A stretch of 64,000 nt of DNA from Jilunia laotingensis. GTDB taxonomy: Bacteria > Bacteroidota > Bacteroidia > Bacteroidales > Bacteroidaceae. A program made the position numbers and the translations under genes. The notes under the pieces are model-generated. The model was given only the letters and a program-made list of their open reading frames with translations. It had not been told where the DNA came from and did not search any database. Below, piece by piece: positions 37,162-46,739 of the stretch (position 1 is its first letter; each line of letters begins with the position of its first letter). The DNA lies in contig NZ_JACRTF010000001.1 in NCBI RefSeq assembly GCF_014385165.1, positions 4,622,567-4,686,566 of the forward strand. Reading direction: 5' to 3'.

Positions 37162-37710
37162 CTAAATACTGTCTACATCATATGCCTCTTCCAAAAACTC
37201 CTCTCTCAAAATGGTCATCTTCCCATCAGCGGTAATGGTAATGGACAGAGGGACATATAAATCCGTTTGCGGATAACAAACGCTGGCTGCATAAACGATC
37301 CCTGAAGGGGTAGTCTTATTATAAACCATTCCTTCAAGAATAGATTTAGACAGGAAATCATCCCCTACCACGGAAGCAAAATCATGCTTAGTAAAAGTTT
37401 TGTTGAATACCGGTTCACTACCACGGGTCAGACGAAGTGTTATTTTATTATCGACGTATGTATCACCCGAAGGGCTAGTCACATGTGACAACTCCTCGTC
37501 CGGTGTTCGTGAAATCAAAGAATGGTATTCTTTTCCTTTGAATTTAATATCTACCTCTGCTTTCGACGACTGCATCCGTTGAAGTCCATGCGCATCCGTA
37601 CTATCCAGCATCGCAAGAAGCGATCCTTCGTTTTTATTACTATTCTTATTACCGCAAGAAACGATAACTGCCAGCACCGGCACGAGAAACAGATATATAA
37701 GTTTCTTCAT
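37162..37710 (-). CDS. Small lipoprotein, possibly DUF4738
   Basis: The 182-residue product has a lipoprotein signal (VIVSC, Cys19) and a low-complexity linker (GNKNSNKNEG). The rest is beta-rich with FKGKEYHSLISR and ITLRLTRGSEPVFNKTFTKHDFASVV near the middle and a C-terminal ITITADGKMTIL strand. It resembles the Bacteroides lipoproteins grouped as DUF4738, whose role is unknown. I am not certain of that family. Confidence 0.7.
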   Translation of the reverse strand: MKKLIYLFLVPVLAVIVSCGNKNSNKNEGSLLAMLDSTDAHGLQRMQSSKAEVDIKFKGKEYHSLISRTPDEELSHVTSPSGDTYVDNKITLRLTRGSEPVFNKTFTKHDFASVVGDDFLSKSILEGMVYNKTTPSGIVYAASVCYPQTDLYVPLSITITADGKMTILREEFLEEAYDVDSI

Positions 37711-37798
37711 CTCTCAGACTGTTTTTTGAATTACCGGGCAAAGGAACAAAAAGACACGGAATTACACAAGCATATGACCTGATTATTCACCAAAGGGA

Positions 37799-38248
37799 TT
37801 ATTTACGTTTCTGCCCATCCCGTGACTTATGGCCATTCCGCATCTTCTGCATGTGTTCGGCCTGCTTCTTCGTATATGACTCATACTGTTCATTAGTAAG
37901 AATCTTCTTCAATTGTGCATCATACGCATCACGGGAAGCCCTCATCTCTTCACGCATCTTTTTACGGTCTTCCTTCGTCATTTCAGATGCCTTTCCCTTC
38001 CCTTTTTTATCACATTTCTGATCCTTAGACATGGAAGCTTTATTACACATCTTCTCAGTTTGAGCCAAATTCAACTCAAGTAGCTGTTGCTTCTGGGTAT
38101 CGTTCAATGAAAGCTCCTTCGCCATGCGTTCCGTCATCTTCTCAGCACGTGCTTTCGGATCCATTTTCTTTCCATCACGCGGTCCTTGCGCCATCATCAC
38201 TCCACCCATTAAAAACAGGGTTACCATAAAAAAAACTATTCTTTTCAT
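37799..38248 (-). CDS. DUF4890 family periplasmic protein (Spy/CpxP-like)
   Basis: The 149-residue product has a Sec signal peptide ending MMAQ, and a highly charged helical body. A motif MAKELSLNDTQKQQLLELNLAQTEKM is followed by KKMREEMRASRDAYDAQLKKILTNEQYESY, as in the DUF4890 and LTXXQ-type (Spy/CpxP) periplasmic proteins. They are thought to act as chaperones or stress sensors. The last part is rich in K and R. Confidence 0.8.
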   Translation of the reverse strand: MKRIVFFMVTLFLMGGVMMAQGPRDGKKMDPKARAEKMTERMAKELSLNDTQKQQLLELNLAQTEKMCNKASMSKDQKCDKKGKGKASEMTKEDRKKMREEMRASRDAYDAQLKKILTNEQYESYTKKQAEHMQKMRNGHKSRDGQKRK

Positions 38249-38426
38249 CTTTACTTCTTCTTTTTAGTTAATACTATTATTCATTGGTTGCAACTGGGTA
38301 TATGACCGAATACAGGACAGGAAGTTTAATCCCGACAATCGTTTTAACAATATATAAACGATTTGCAGGGATGTTTTAAGAAAACCTATCATTTTGTTGT
38401 TCCAATCAACTGATAGAAATCTTCTA

Positions 38427-38457
38427 TTGGATAAGCCAAAAGATTTCCTTACCTTTG
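38427..38457 (+). promoter_or_regulatory. Promoter of the endonuclease IV gene
   Basis: TTG at 38427-38429 and TACCTTTG at 38450-38457 with a 20-bp spacer. The start codon at 38486 follows after 28 bp. Confidence 0.6.
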
Positions 38458-38485
38458 TTTACAAAATAATGAATAAAGAAACAAG

Positions 38486-39325
38486 ATGAAATATATCGGA
38501 GCACATGTCAGTGCCTCTGGCGGTGTGGAAAATGCACCGGTCAATGCACACGAGATAGGCGCTAACGCCTTCGCCCTCTTTACTAAAAACCAACGTCAGT
38601 GGGTAAGCAAACCATTGACCGAAGATAGTATCCGGCTATTTAAAGAAAACTGCAAGTTGTATGGCTTTCAACCGGAGTACATCCTTCCACATGATAGTTA
38701 CCTTATCAATCTGGGACATCCGGAAGAAGAAGGACTTGAAAAGAGCCGTGCAGCCTTCCTCGATGAGATGCAACGTTGTGAACTATTGGGTTTGAAATTA
38801 CTCAATTTCCATCCCGGCAGCCACTTAAACAAAATACCGGTAGAAGATTGCCTCAGTCTCATTGCGGAAAGTATCAACATAGCCTTGGATAAGACGAAAG
38901 GTGTGACCGCCGTCATTGAAAACACTGCCGGGCAAGGCAGCAATCTCGGAAATGAATTTTGGCAGTTAAGGTATATAATCGACCGCGTAGAAGATAAATC
39001 CCGGATCGGGGTATGCTTGGACACCTGTCATACTTTTACAGCCGGATATGACTTGCTCGATGATTATGAAGCGGTGTTCCGGGAATTTGACGAAGTAGTA
39101 GGTTTCCATTATTTACGGGGAATGCATCTGAATGATTCCAAAAAAGAATTAGGTAGCCGGGTCGACCGCCATGACAGTATCGGCAAGGGACTGATCGGCT
39201 TCCCATTCTTCGAGAAGCTGATGCGTGACAGCAGATTTGACAATATGCCATTGATATTGGAAACGATAGATGAAGCATTGTGGCCTGAAGAAATAGCCTG
39301 GTTGCGCGAACAATCGGAAAAATAA
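38486..39325 (+). CDS. nfo: Deoxyribonuclease IV (AP endonuclease)
   Basis: The 279-residue product is an endonuclease IV TIM barrel. The signatures are [16 protein letters not shown] at the start, NFHPGSHL near 112, [13 protein letters not shown] with the metal-binding Glu, [13 protein letters not shown] near 178 and [16 protein letters not shown] near 214, which carry the zinc ligands. It cuts DNA at abasic sites in base-excision repair. It has its own promoter. Confidence 0.96.
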   Translation: MKYIGAHVSASGGVENAPVNAHEIGANAFALFTKNQRQWVSKPLTEDSIRLFKENCKLYGFQPEYILPHDSYLINLGHPEEEGLEKSRAAFLDEMQRCELLGLKLLNFHPGSHLNKIPVEDCLSLIAESINIALDKTKGVTAVIENTAGQGSNLGNEFWQLRYIIDRVEDKSRIGVCLDTCHTFTAGYDLLDDYEAVFREFDEVVGFHYLRGMHLNDSKKELGSRVDRHDSIGKGLIGFPFFEKLMRDSRFDNMPLILETIDEALWPEEIAWLREQSEK

Positions 39326-39349
39326 TTCCAGTCTCGGTTAAAAGGGCAA

Positions 39350-40921
39350 TCAATAGATATTGGCCATACTGACCAACGGTTCATACAGCTTTTCAATATC
39401 TTGTGCGTCCATTTCAATCTGTACCTGATCTCCCGGGATCAATCTTGTCCCGGCAGGTTTCAGGTCTTTCCGGTCGCGATGAACATTCATAATAATGCAA
39501 TGCTCCGGCAATTGAAGTTCGTCCACGACTTTTCCATCGAAATAAGATCCGGTCATGATCTCGACAGAAAGCGTATAACGCTTCTGCTGCTGAAAGTCCG
39601 GAGTATTTATCATATCGTCATACAGCGTCACATTGAATGGTTTAATTTGCAGTAGCTCCGTAAAGTAATAAGTCAATCCGCCTACCACCACAGATGGATA
39701 GAAGACTTCAAAATGACCGGTTATTTCTGTAATCAGAACAATGGCGGTCAACGGAGTGCGGATCACAGCAACCAAAAATGCAGACATACAAACCAACATT
39801 ATATAACTCACGTTCTCTTGAGCAATAAATCCCTTCTGTACCAATATCAACGCGATAATCTGTCCGAACAATCCTCCCGTAACCAACGTCGGGATAAAAT
39901 TGCCTCCCGGCAGCCCCGATGCGATGGAAAGAGCAGTAAAGACAAAATGAATCATCATCATAGCCAGCACCCACATGATCTGTGTACTGCCATCAGTCGC
40001 CTGTCCCAATAAAAATTGTTCCCCACCTCCCGTAAGCGATACCTCTACCAATGAAATGGCGTAAGCCACAACCAATAAATAAAGCATCTTCATACATACA
40101 GAATGTTTCACTTTTGAATAAACCCGCTTAAAATAAAGAGTTAGTTCTGAATAAAACTTTCCGAAAAGGGAAATCACTACAGCCAACAACAAGAACAACT
40201 TTACCTGCGACCAAAAAGACAATAAAGGATCTACAGCATCAATCAAGTGATAAGGATTCATCGGAAATATCCAACTTGCCACTCCGCTTGCTACCACCCC
40301 GGCAAGTAAAGTCGTAATAGCCGTTTTCGGTGCATCAAAGCGTTCAATCGATTCGATCACCAACAAAGAAGATGCCAACGGAGCAGCGAATGCAGCCGCC
40401 AATCCCGCACCGGCACCGGCTGCCAACAGTTGCTTCCTCTCACCTGCCAAAACCCGCCCCCATTTGGATATCAGACTGCCTACATATGAACCGATCTGGA
40501 CCGAAGGACCTTCACGCCCTAACGACAAGCCCGCTGACATGACAAGAACACCGCCAACAAACTTCGAAACCAATTCAATAAAAGGATGCCTGTAAGTGAT
40601 GCGCCCATTGATCACTCCCCGCGTTTGGGGAATACCTCCTCCCGTAATTAACGGCATCTTCTTAACCAACCACGAAACAAAAATCAGGATTCCCCAAAGG
40701 AAAAAGAATAATGGAATATACCAATACCAATGAGGATGAGAATCAAAGAAAGTACGTCGAGCATTGAAAAAGAACTGCAAGAGATAATGGTAAGGCACAG
40801 CAATAAGCCCTGTCAGCAATCCTACGAATATACTGACAAAGTATAACCGTGCATCAATAAGTTTCAACTTCCAGACATGCCATTTCCTGACACCTTCCAG
40901 GCTTTTCCAGTGTTCGAACAT
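39350..40921 (-). CDS. ClC-family chloride channel/transporter with a C-terminal RCK_C-like domain
   Basis: The 523-residue product (ATG at 40921; a longer frame would use TTG at 40951) has the ClC membrane domain with TGGGIPQTRG (selectivity loop), GREGPSVQIG with the gating Glu, and GLPGGNFIP. A C-terminal segment of about 75 residues (GSYFDGKVVDELQLP to the end) looks like a TrkA-C/RCK_C domain, which may bind a ligand. At the position of the inner proton glutamate of the E. coli transporter (E203) the chain reads IESIE, so Ser is there by my alignment. A channel or a differently coupled transporter is possible. Confidence 0.88.
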   Translation of the reverse strand: MFEHWKSLEGVRKWHVWKLKLIDARLYFVSIFVGLLTGLIAVPYHYLLQFFFNARRTFFDSHPHWYWYIPLFFFLWGILIFVSWLVKKMPLITGGGIPQTRGVINGRITYRHPFIELVSKFVGGVLVMSAGLSLGREGPSVQIGSYVGSLISKWGRVLAGERKQLLAAGAGAGLAAAFAAPLASSLLVIESIERFDAPKTAITTLLAGVVASGVASWIFPMNPYHLIDAVDPLLSFWSQVKLFLLLAVVISLFGKFYSELTLYFKRVYSKVKHSVCMKMLYLLVVAYAISLVEVSLTGGGEQFLLGQATDGSTQIMWVLAMMMIHFVFTALSIASGLPGGNFIPTLVTGGLFGQIIALILVQKGFIAQENVSYIMLVCMSAFLVAVIRTPLTAIVLITEITGHFEVFYPSVVVGGLTYYFTELLQIKPFNVTLYDDMINTPDFQQQKRYTLSVEIMTGSYFDGKVVDELQLPEHCIIMNVHRDRKDLKPAGTRLIPGDQVQIEMDAQDIEKLYEPLVSMANIY

Positions 40922-41175
40922 ACCCCCTAAATAATTTGCCCAATATAACAATGAAACAAGCGGAGATGTTTGTTACATAAAGACTATTTCAAAAACAAAG
41001 GCAGTAAGCCTAATTCATTTAATCACAATCCAATAAATTATTTCCGAACTATACGGCTGACTTATAATAAAATGCATATCTTTGCGAAATGGAAGGTTCA
41101 TTAGCAGTTAATGCCCTTACAAAACAAACATTCAGCGCGCCAATAAAACAAATAACAGACTAATACCAATTCATC
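40922..41175. promoter_or_regulatory. Intergenic region with a -7 box at 41077-41084
   Basis: TATCTTTG at 41077-41084 matches TAnnTTTG and points right. The transcript would start near 41091 and have a leader of about 85 nt before the small lipoprotein frame. Nothing else stands out. Confidence 0.4.
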
Positions 41176-41307
41176 ATGAAAAAGAACCTGCCAACATGGA
41201 CATTGTTCTTGGCTTTTACACTAAGCAGCTGTATAGCCGAAAAGAATTATTATGAAGAACCTACATCAAGCAGAGAGGACGGCTTTTTAATTTTAGAACT
41301 AATATGA
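41176..41307 (+). pseudogene. Truncated lipoprotein gene overlapping the acetyltransferase start
   Basis: A 43-codon frame starts with a good lipoprotein signal (TLSSC) and a short linker (EEPTSSRED) and then ends at a TGA that overlaps the ATG of the next gene by 4 bp. Bacteroides lipoproteins with such an N-terminus normally go on for hundreds of residues. I read it as the head of a gene cut by insertion or deletion, although a tiny lipoprotein cannot be excluded. Confidence 0.45.
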
Positions 41308-41798
41308 TTATTCAAACAAGACGCTTAGAACTGATTCCTTTAACCCTACATCAACTAAAATTATGGATTGAAGATATGCACGCATTGGAAAAAGAATTAA
41401 ATTGCACTTATCAAGGGGAACCAATGGTAGGATTGTTTCTTAATATCGCAAAAGGGCAACTCGAAGCTACTGAAAAAGACAAAGCGCATTACTTTTGGCA
41501 TAGCTTCTGGTTGTTACTTCGCAAAACAGACCGGACCGTAATAGGAGCAACAGATTTTAAAGATGTTCCAAATGCAAATGGCGAGGTTGAAATCGGGTAT
41601 GGCATAGGAAAAGCTTTTGAACACAATGGATACATGACTGAGGCCGTAGAATCCATGTGCAAATGGGCATTAAGACAAAAGAATGTTCTAAATATCATTG
41701 CTGAAACAGATATTGACAATCAAGCATCTCAAAATATTCTTGAACGATGTGGATTTATAAAGTACAAAGAAGAGGAAACTATTTGGTGGAGACTATGA
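41304..41798 (+). CDS. GNAT-family N-acetyltransferase (RimJ/RimL type)
   Basis: The 164-residue product has the GNAT pattern: an N-terminal TRRLELIPL strand, VIGATDFKDVPNANGEVEIGYGIG, the acetyl-CoA loop region HNGYMTEAVESMCKWAL, and the end NQASQNILERCGFIKY. RimJ/RimL-type enzymes acetylate protein N-termini or small molecules. It may be translated through coupling with the truncated lipoprotein frame before it. Confidence 0.85.
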   Translation: MIIQTRRLELIPLTLHQLKLWIEDMHALEKELNCTYQGEPMVGLFLNIAKGQLEATEKDKAHYFWHSFWLLLRKTDRTVIGATDFKDVPNANGEVEIGYGIGKAFEHNGYMTEAVESMCKWALRQKNVLNIIAETDIDNQASQNILERCGFIKYKEEETIWWRL

Positions 41799-41825
41799 AT
41801 TGAATGGTTGCTTCATTTTCTCTTT

Positions 41826-42002
41826 TTACCAAAACTTGTTGTGTTCAACACTGTATTCGAACCCTGCGGCTCCCAATTGTCTGATAATATCTTCTTTATT
41901 CAAATTCAAATCATCACATAATTCATCCAAAGAATTATAATTGTCACGAAGTTTCATATTAATAACGCTAAATAGCATCATTGTATCTTTAGGTAATTCC
42001 AT
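41826..42002 (-). CDS. DUF4250 family small protein
   Basis: A 58-codon frame on the minus strand reads MELPKDTMML, FSVINMKLRDNY, then SLDELCDDLNLNKEDIIRQL and ends GFEYSVEHNKFW. This is the pattern of the DUF4250 family (an SxxNMKLRD start and an HTH-like core), which occurs as very short proteins in Bacteroides and Firmicutes. Function unknown. Confidence 0.8.
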   Translation of the reverse strand: MELPKDTMMLFSVINMKLRDNYNSLDELCDDLNLNKEDIIRQLGAAGFEYSVEHNKFW

Positions 42003-42094
42003 ACAAAAAATGATATAAAAGAATTGGGCTGCAAAGATATAGTTTTTTTCGATCTCATCAGCAAGATATCAATTTCAAAAGAATACTTTTTTCC

Positions 42095-42490
42095 TTAACC
42101 ATTCGTTTCTAATAACTTAATTAATGCATCTCTCTGAATCGAATATTCATTGCTCTCCTTTTGGACATATTGAAGTAACCGAAGCCCGTCCTGACGAAGT
42201 TTGGATTTTTGTAGAAGTTCAGTATTTTCCATTTCATCCGAAATATTTAACAGGGTCATTGCTGCAAGCTCTATTTTCCCTATCTTATTACTATCCCCGT
42301 TATACCGCTCTATCAATTCCTGCATATCCATACAAATCAATTGTTCGGACGGTATGCCTAAAATTTGCCTAGTTAGACAGTCATATTCTGTCCATTCTTG
42401 TTTCCTTATCTTTTTCTTATTTAATATCGCATTGACAATTAGAGAAATAATCTCCTGAATCATTCGTATCAGATAATCTTGTTTAATCAT
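42095..42490 (-). CDS. Small helical protein, possibly DUF6483-like
   Basis: The 131-residue product is predicted as mostly helical. Its start QDYLIRMIQEIISLI resembles DUF6483 proteins, and the rest looks like TPR-type helices (LTRQILGIP, MQELIERYNGD, LAAMTLLNISDEM). No signal peptide. I do not know its function and the family match is a guess. Confidence 0.65.
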   Translation of the reverse strand: MIKQDYLIRMIQEIISLIVNAILNKKKIRKQEWTEYDCLTRQILGIPSEQLICMDMQELIERYNGDSNKIGKIELAAMTLLNISDEMENTELLQKSKLRQDGLRLLQYVQKESNEYSIQRDALIKLLETNG

Positions 42491-42565
42491 AAATCTTCTT
42501 CCTCAATATATTAGTTCCTATTATAATGACAGCAGAGCAACAAAACTAATGAATATTTCTGAGAT

Positions 42566-42638
42566 TATCTTTGTATTATGGATAAAAAGACCGATAAAGA
42601 TTACTCTTTATACCGTTACTTTTTTGAAGAAGTATAGG
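42566..42638 (+). other. -7 box followed by a 19-codon frame
   Basis: TATCTTTG at 42566-42573 is a TAnnTTTG match. An ATG at 42579 opens a 19-codon frame (MDKKTDKDYSLYRYFFEEV) that looks like the beginning of a small Bacteroides protein cut short, or a leader peptide for the gene at 42733. Confidence 0.3.
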
Positions 42639-42732
42639 CAATCGAACCTTTTTATTTAAATAATAATTGTATTTCGAGAAAAAAAAGATATTTTTGTCTG
42701 TCGAAGAAGAGAACAACAGAAAAAATGCAAGA

Positions 42733-44556
42733 ATGAAATCACTGCTTCCCCTTATTTATATTATATGTTTTCATATTATTTTTCTTTCAGCCTGTACTGA
42801 TAAAAGGCATCAGCTACATTCTGAACTCTTCTATATAGAATCTTTATCTGACGAAAAACCGGACAGCGCAGCAATACTATTACACCAATTCGCCATTGAA
42901 AACAGGGGATTATCCCAAGCCGATGAAGCCTATTATAACTTATTACAAACTAAGACCAATATACTTTTAAAGGCATCTCCTTCCGACTCCATTATTAATA
43001 CCGTCATTAACTATTATGAGAACAATGAGGATGAACACAAATTGGCACTTGCCTATTATTACAAATCTCAAATCAGCATGTCCTTGGAAGCTGACTCGAT
43101 CGCAATGGTATACATCTTGAAAACCATCGACAAAGTAAAAACGACAAATAACTTTCAACTGCTATCCAATGCTTATAATCATCTCGGATTTATTTATCTA
43201 ATGCAGAACCTGCCATCAAATGCTCTTCAAGCTTTTAAAAAAGCCTATGAATACACTGATCAATTACCACGCAAGTATCTCAATAAACCTAAATATTTAA
43301 GAAATATAGCACGGGCATACAATTTGAAAGATCTTCTCTCCCACAATTCAGATAAACATGCATATAGGGATAGTGCCATATTATTTTATAATAAAGCTAT
43401 CAGCCTTCAAACAGATAGCACCCCTAAAAATACTTCATTATCCATTTATAGGGAACTATCCACCATTTACATGTTTGATAACAATTTCACCAAATCCTTT
43501 GAATATCTGGAAGCCAGCCTTGATTCAAACAAATTGCAAGAGTATTTTGATAAAAAAGCAGGTATTTTCTTGAGAATGGGACAATTTGATTCGGCAAGTT
43601 TTTATGTACAAAAGTGCATGACAGATTCGGGATTGTATGATCGGTATACAATGTATGATAAACTATTAAAAATAGAGAAAAAGAAAAACAATCCTCAGAC
43701 AGCTCTGGAATATGCAGATTCATTGCTTATCCTAAGCGACAGCATGATCGCACGCACGATGCCCGAGGAGATGATAGAAATTCAGAAGAAGTACAATGAA
43801 GAAAAACTGCGTGCTGAAAAAGCCAGTATAGAAATAAAATATGAGAAGGAGAAATCCCATTCATTACTCATTTCATTCATTGTGGTCGTCCTATTGTTTT
43901 TGAGTACATACATCTATATATACAGTTATTTTAAGAAAAAGAAATTACAGCAATCTTTATTGAGACAAAGAAATGAATTGCTGCTATTGAACCAAAAGGC
44001 ACGGCAGTGGAACACGCAGGTCCAATTAAGTCAAAAGAAAATTCACCAACTGGAAGATGAGAAGAAACAGATAGAATCCGACCTGCACATCATAGCAAAT
44101 GAAAAGGAACTCATCCTGAAAGAGAAAGACGAGGAATTGGAACTGTATCGGAAACAAGAAAGCGATTTGCAGACTCAAAAAGCAAAATACGAAGAATTAT
44201 GCTACGTGGAATTCAAGAAGCAATTTTTATCCGTTCCCCTCTACCGAAAAATTCCCGCTTTCGGTATCGAAAGAGTAGTAACGGAAAAGTTAAGTGTCCA
44301 TTCTCAGGAGCAGCTAATGAGCATAATGGACGAGATATGTTACAGTTTCGCATCCCGATTGCACGTACTTCTTCAAGAATCCACTGAAAAGACCTGCCTC
44401 TGTTGCCTGATACGTCTGGAAGTAAAACCGAGATATATCATGGTATTATGCGATCTCAGCAAAGAAGCTTATTATAAACAATGCCAGAGAATCGCAGAAA
44501 GTCTGATAGGCAAAAGTAGCGCCTCCGCATTGAGAGAATATCTCAGTTCCTTCTAA
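42733..44556 (+). CDS. TPR-containing membrane lipoprotein with coiled coil and divergent C-terminal HTH-like domain
   Basis: The 607-residue product (ATG at 42733; a TTG start at 42667 is unlikely) starts with a lipoprotein-type signal (FLSAC). About 300 residues of TPR helices follow (for example NAYNHLGFIYLMQNLPSNALQAFKKAYEY), then a membrane helix at about 375-398, a coiled coil to 495 and a C-terminal domain. That domain (CLCCLIRLEVKPRYIMVLCDLSKEAYYKQCQRIAESL) resembles the HTH end of Bacteroides TPR regulators but has lost the usual helix sequence. It probably senses something outside and acts on transcription. It lies 175 bp before three Omp28-like genes. Confidence 0.8.
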   Translation: MKSLLPLIYIICFHIIFLSACTDKRHQLHSELFYIESLSDEKPDSAAILLHQFAIENRGLSQADEAYYNLLQTKTNILLKASPSDSIINTVINYYENNEDEHKLALAYYYKSQISMSLEADSIAMVYILKTIDKVKTTNNFQLLSNAYNHLGFIYLMQNLPSNALQAFKKAYEYTDQLPRKYLNKPKYLRNIARAYNLKDLLSHNSDKHAYRDSAILFYNKAISLQTDSTPKNTSLSIYRELSTIYMFDNNFTKSFEYLEASLDSNKLQEYFDKKAGIFLRMGQFDSASFYVQKCMTDSGLYDRYTMYDKLLKIEKKKNNPQTALEYADSLLILSDSMIARTMPEEMIEIQKKYNEEKLRAEKASIEIKYEKEKSHSLLISFIVVVLLFLSTYIYIYSYFKKKKLQQSLLRQRNELLLLNQKARQWNTQVQLSQKKIHQLEDEKKQIESDLHIIANEKELILKEKDEELELYRKQESDLQTQKAKYEELCYVEFKKQFLSVPLYRKIPAFGIERVVTEKLSVHSQEQLMSIMDEICYSFASRLHVLLQESTEKTCLCCLIRLEVKPRYIMVLCDLSKEAYYKQCQRIAESLIGKSSASALREYLSSF

Positions 44557-44662
44557 AACCACTGTTTTAGGGCTAAAATGTCCACCAACTTTTTTACAAA
44601 AGTATATTAAGTTACTCGTAGTAAAACGATTAGCTAACACATTTTTTATTTTTATGTCCACT

Positions 44663-44690
44663 TTTGCTATGGTAACGACCACTAATTTTG
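44663..44690 (+). promoter_or_regulatory. Promoter of the first Omp28-like gene
   Basis: TTTG at 44663-44666 and TAATTTTG at 44683-44690. The spacer of 16 bp is shorter than usual. The start codon at 44732 follows after 41 bp. Confidence 0.4.
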
Positions 44691-44731
44691 TGTCCAGACA
44701 TTCCAACAAAATTAATCTAATTTAAAATTAA

Positions 44732-46717
44732 ATGCGTATGAAGACAAGATTATTACTCTCATTGTGCTTAGTGCTTACACTATCCTTTCAGGCTCATGCA
44801 CAATTTAAAGTACAAAAGGGGAAAACGGCAAACACTGTTGCAAAAGCAGCTGAAAGCAGTGACAAGAAATTACTTTATTCTCTTTGCGGAGAAATGTCCG
44901 GAGCAGCAATTGGTAAAGAGCAGGATTGGGAACAAAGATTTTATATTCGTATCCCTGCCAAACAATGGAAAGGCTGTAAGATCACTAATGTAGAAATCGG
45001 ATTAGGTTTTGACGTAGGAAAAGACAGCTATGTATTTATCAGTAAAGATGTAGAAAAAGAGCCGGTCGTGAAACAATATTTCCAATGCGACACCATTGTT
45101 CCTCCTCCATATGAAGAAGATGATGAAAGAGAAATTATCGGTTGGAAAAATGTTCCCTTGGACGAAGCTTATGTTATTGATTCTGATGACGACCTATATA
45201 TAGGTTGGTACACAGTTCAAGTCGATTTCTGGTACGGTCCTTGTGCTATCGATTGGGATGACCCTGCATCCAATGGTAATTTAGGTAGTCTTCGTCGCGT
45301 CGGTAAAGAAAAGTGGACATACGTCCAACTTGAACATAATCCGCTAATCCGAGTAACAGTTGAAGGTGATAACATCCCACAAAACCATCTTCGGACAATA
45401 TACTATTCCGCAGATGAATTATACTACAAACCGGGTGAAACCGTTTACGTCGAAACCACTATCAAGAATGAAGGAGCCCTTCCTGTCACTTCTTTTGAAG
45501 TCACTTATCAAATGAACCAAGATGCACCGGTAACAAAACAGATAACCGATGTCAACCTTGAGCCTATGGAGGTATATGATTACGTAGTGGAAGCTCCTGT
45601 AAATGACGAGGGAAAGGGAAATCTCAAGGTGACGTTATCCAATCCGAACGGAAAACCGGATGATTTCATAGAAAGTACTACCACCCTTATCAACTCCTTC
45701 GGATGCCTGGCTAAAGGATTGCAGAAAAATGTAATAGTAGAAGAGATCGTAAGTACTAAAGAAGATAAATGTCCGGAAGCAACAAAAATAATTATGGACG
45801 CAATTGATAAATGCGACCGAAAAGAAAATGTCATCTTCATACAAAACCATGCAATAGCTAAAGATGAATATAAAATCAAAGGATATTCTTGGTTCAATGA
45901 AATTTTCCCTATTTCCCCATTTATTCCGGCAGTAAATATCGATCATAAATCAGCTATCCCCGGAACATTAATGCCTGCTGATGAAAACGAGACAACACAA
46001 GCTACTTCAGAAATGTTCCTAGTTGATGAGAATTTCGGAAAATATTTGGAAACTTGTCTGGATGAAGAAGATGTCTATTTTTCATTAGATATGGATTGCG
46101 AACCCATATATGACGAAGTAATTGGCCAAAACGTATTACAGATAAAGATAGACGCAAAACCCGCCATAGAAGGATTATTCCCCGATATCTACCAATCCAG
46201 TATGGCTCTTCTGCTTATAGAGGATAAGGTTGTCGGGCAACAAGCCGGTGCCGACGGTGAATATATCCACAACGGCATACCAAGAGCATTCATCAATGAC
46301 GAGAATCCTGATGTTGCATATTTAGGAGACGAAATCAAAATCCCACGCAACGGGCAGCTAATTGAAGCTACGTATCCCATCCCCGATAAAACATGGAACA
46401 TGGATAATTTAAAATTAGTTTGTTATATTGTGGATGCAAATATGGATGTTAGAAATGCTGTTGCATGTCCGGTTAAACCTATTGAGCAGGGAGTGAAAAA
46501 GGAAACAGTTGAAAACGATTTCGCGATTAACTGCAAGGACGGTACTTTGCATATTGACGGAAATTTTGATAAAGCCAGAATTTTCTCAATCAGTGGACAA
46601 ACACTAATGGAAACAAACGATACTAACATAAATGTCTCAAGATTGGAAAAAGGCATTTATTGTATACTCATCCAAAAGGACAATCGCTTCGTATCCAAAA
46701 AGTTTATAATCCAATAA
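44732..46717 (+). CDS. Omp28-like secreted protein, paralogue 1 (no thioredoxin motif)
   Basis: The 661-residue product has a signal peptide ending QAHAQ, an N-terminal beta domain, an Ig-like domain at about 215-310 (YKPGETVYVETTIKNEGALPVTSFEV), a middle part that matches the position of the thioredoxin-like domain of its neighbours and a C-terminal domain like the T9SS sorting tail (ARIFSISGQTLMETN ... GIYCILI). The segment where the neighbours have WCGxC reads VEEIVSTKEDKCPE, so the redox pair is gone. It leads a row of three paralogues. Confidence 0.75.
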   Translation: MRMKTRLLLSLCLVLTLSFQAHAQFKVQKGKTANTVAKAAESSDKKLLYSLCGEMSGAAIGKEQDWEQRFYIRIPAKQWKGCKITNVEIGLGFDVGKDSYVFISKDVEKEPVVKQYFQCDTIVPPPYEEDDEREIIGWKNVPLDEAYVIDSDDDLYIGWYTVQVDFWYGPCAIDWDDPASNGNLGSLRRVGKEKWTYVQLEHNPLIRVTVEGDNIPQNHLRTIYYSADELYYKPGETVYVETTIKNEGALPVTSFEVTYQMNQDAPVTKQITDVNLEPMEVYDYVVEAPVNDEGKGNLKVTLSNPNGKPDDFIESTTTLINSFGCLAKGLQKNVIVEEIVSTKEDKCPEATKIIMDAIDKCDRKENVIFIQNHAIAKDEYKIKGYSWFNEIFPISPFIPAVNIDHKSAIPGTLMPADENETTQATSEMFLVDENFGKYLETCLDEEDVYFSLDMDCEPIYDEVIGQNVLQIKIDAKPAIEGLFPDIYQSSMALLLIEDKVVGQQAGADGEYIHNGIPRAFINDENPDVAYLGDEIKIPRNGQLIEATYPIPDKTWNMDNLKLVCYIVDANMDVRNAVACPVKPIEQGVKKETVENDFAINCKDGTLHIDGNFDKARIFSISGQTLMETNDTNINVSRLEKGIYCILIQKDNRFVSKKFIIQ

Positions 46718-46739
46718 CACAAATCTGATACAACAAGTA

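Noticed and set aside
40922..40951. Upstream TTG start for the ClC gene
   Set aside because: An ATG at 40921 gives a normal N-terminus.
41089..41163. 24-codon frame starting MEGSLAV
   Set aside because: Its ATG is only 4 bp behind the -7 box at 41077-41084, so it would lie before or at the transcript start.
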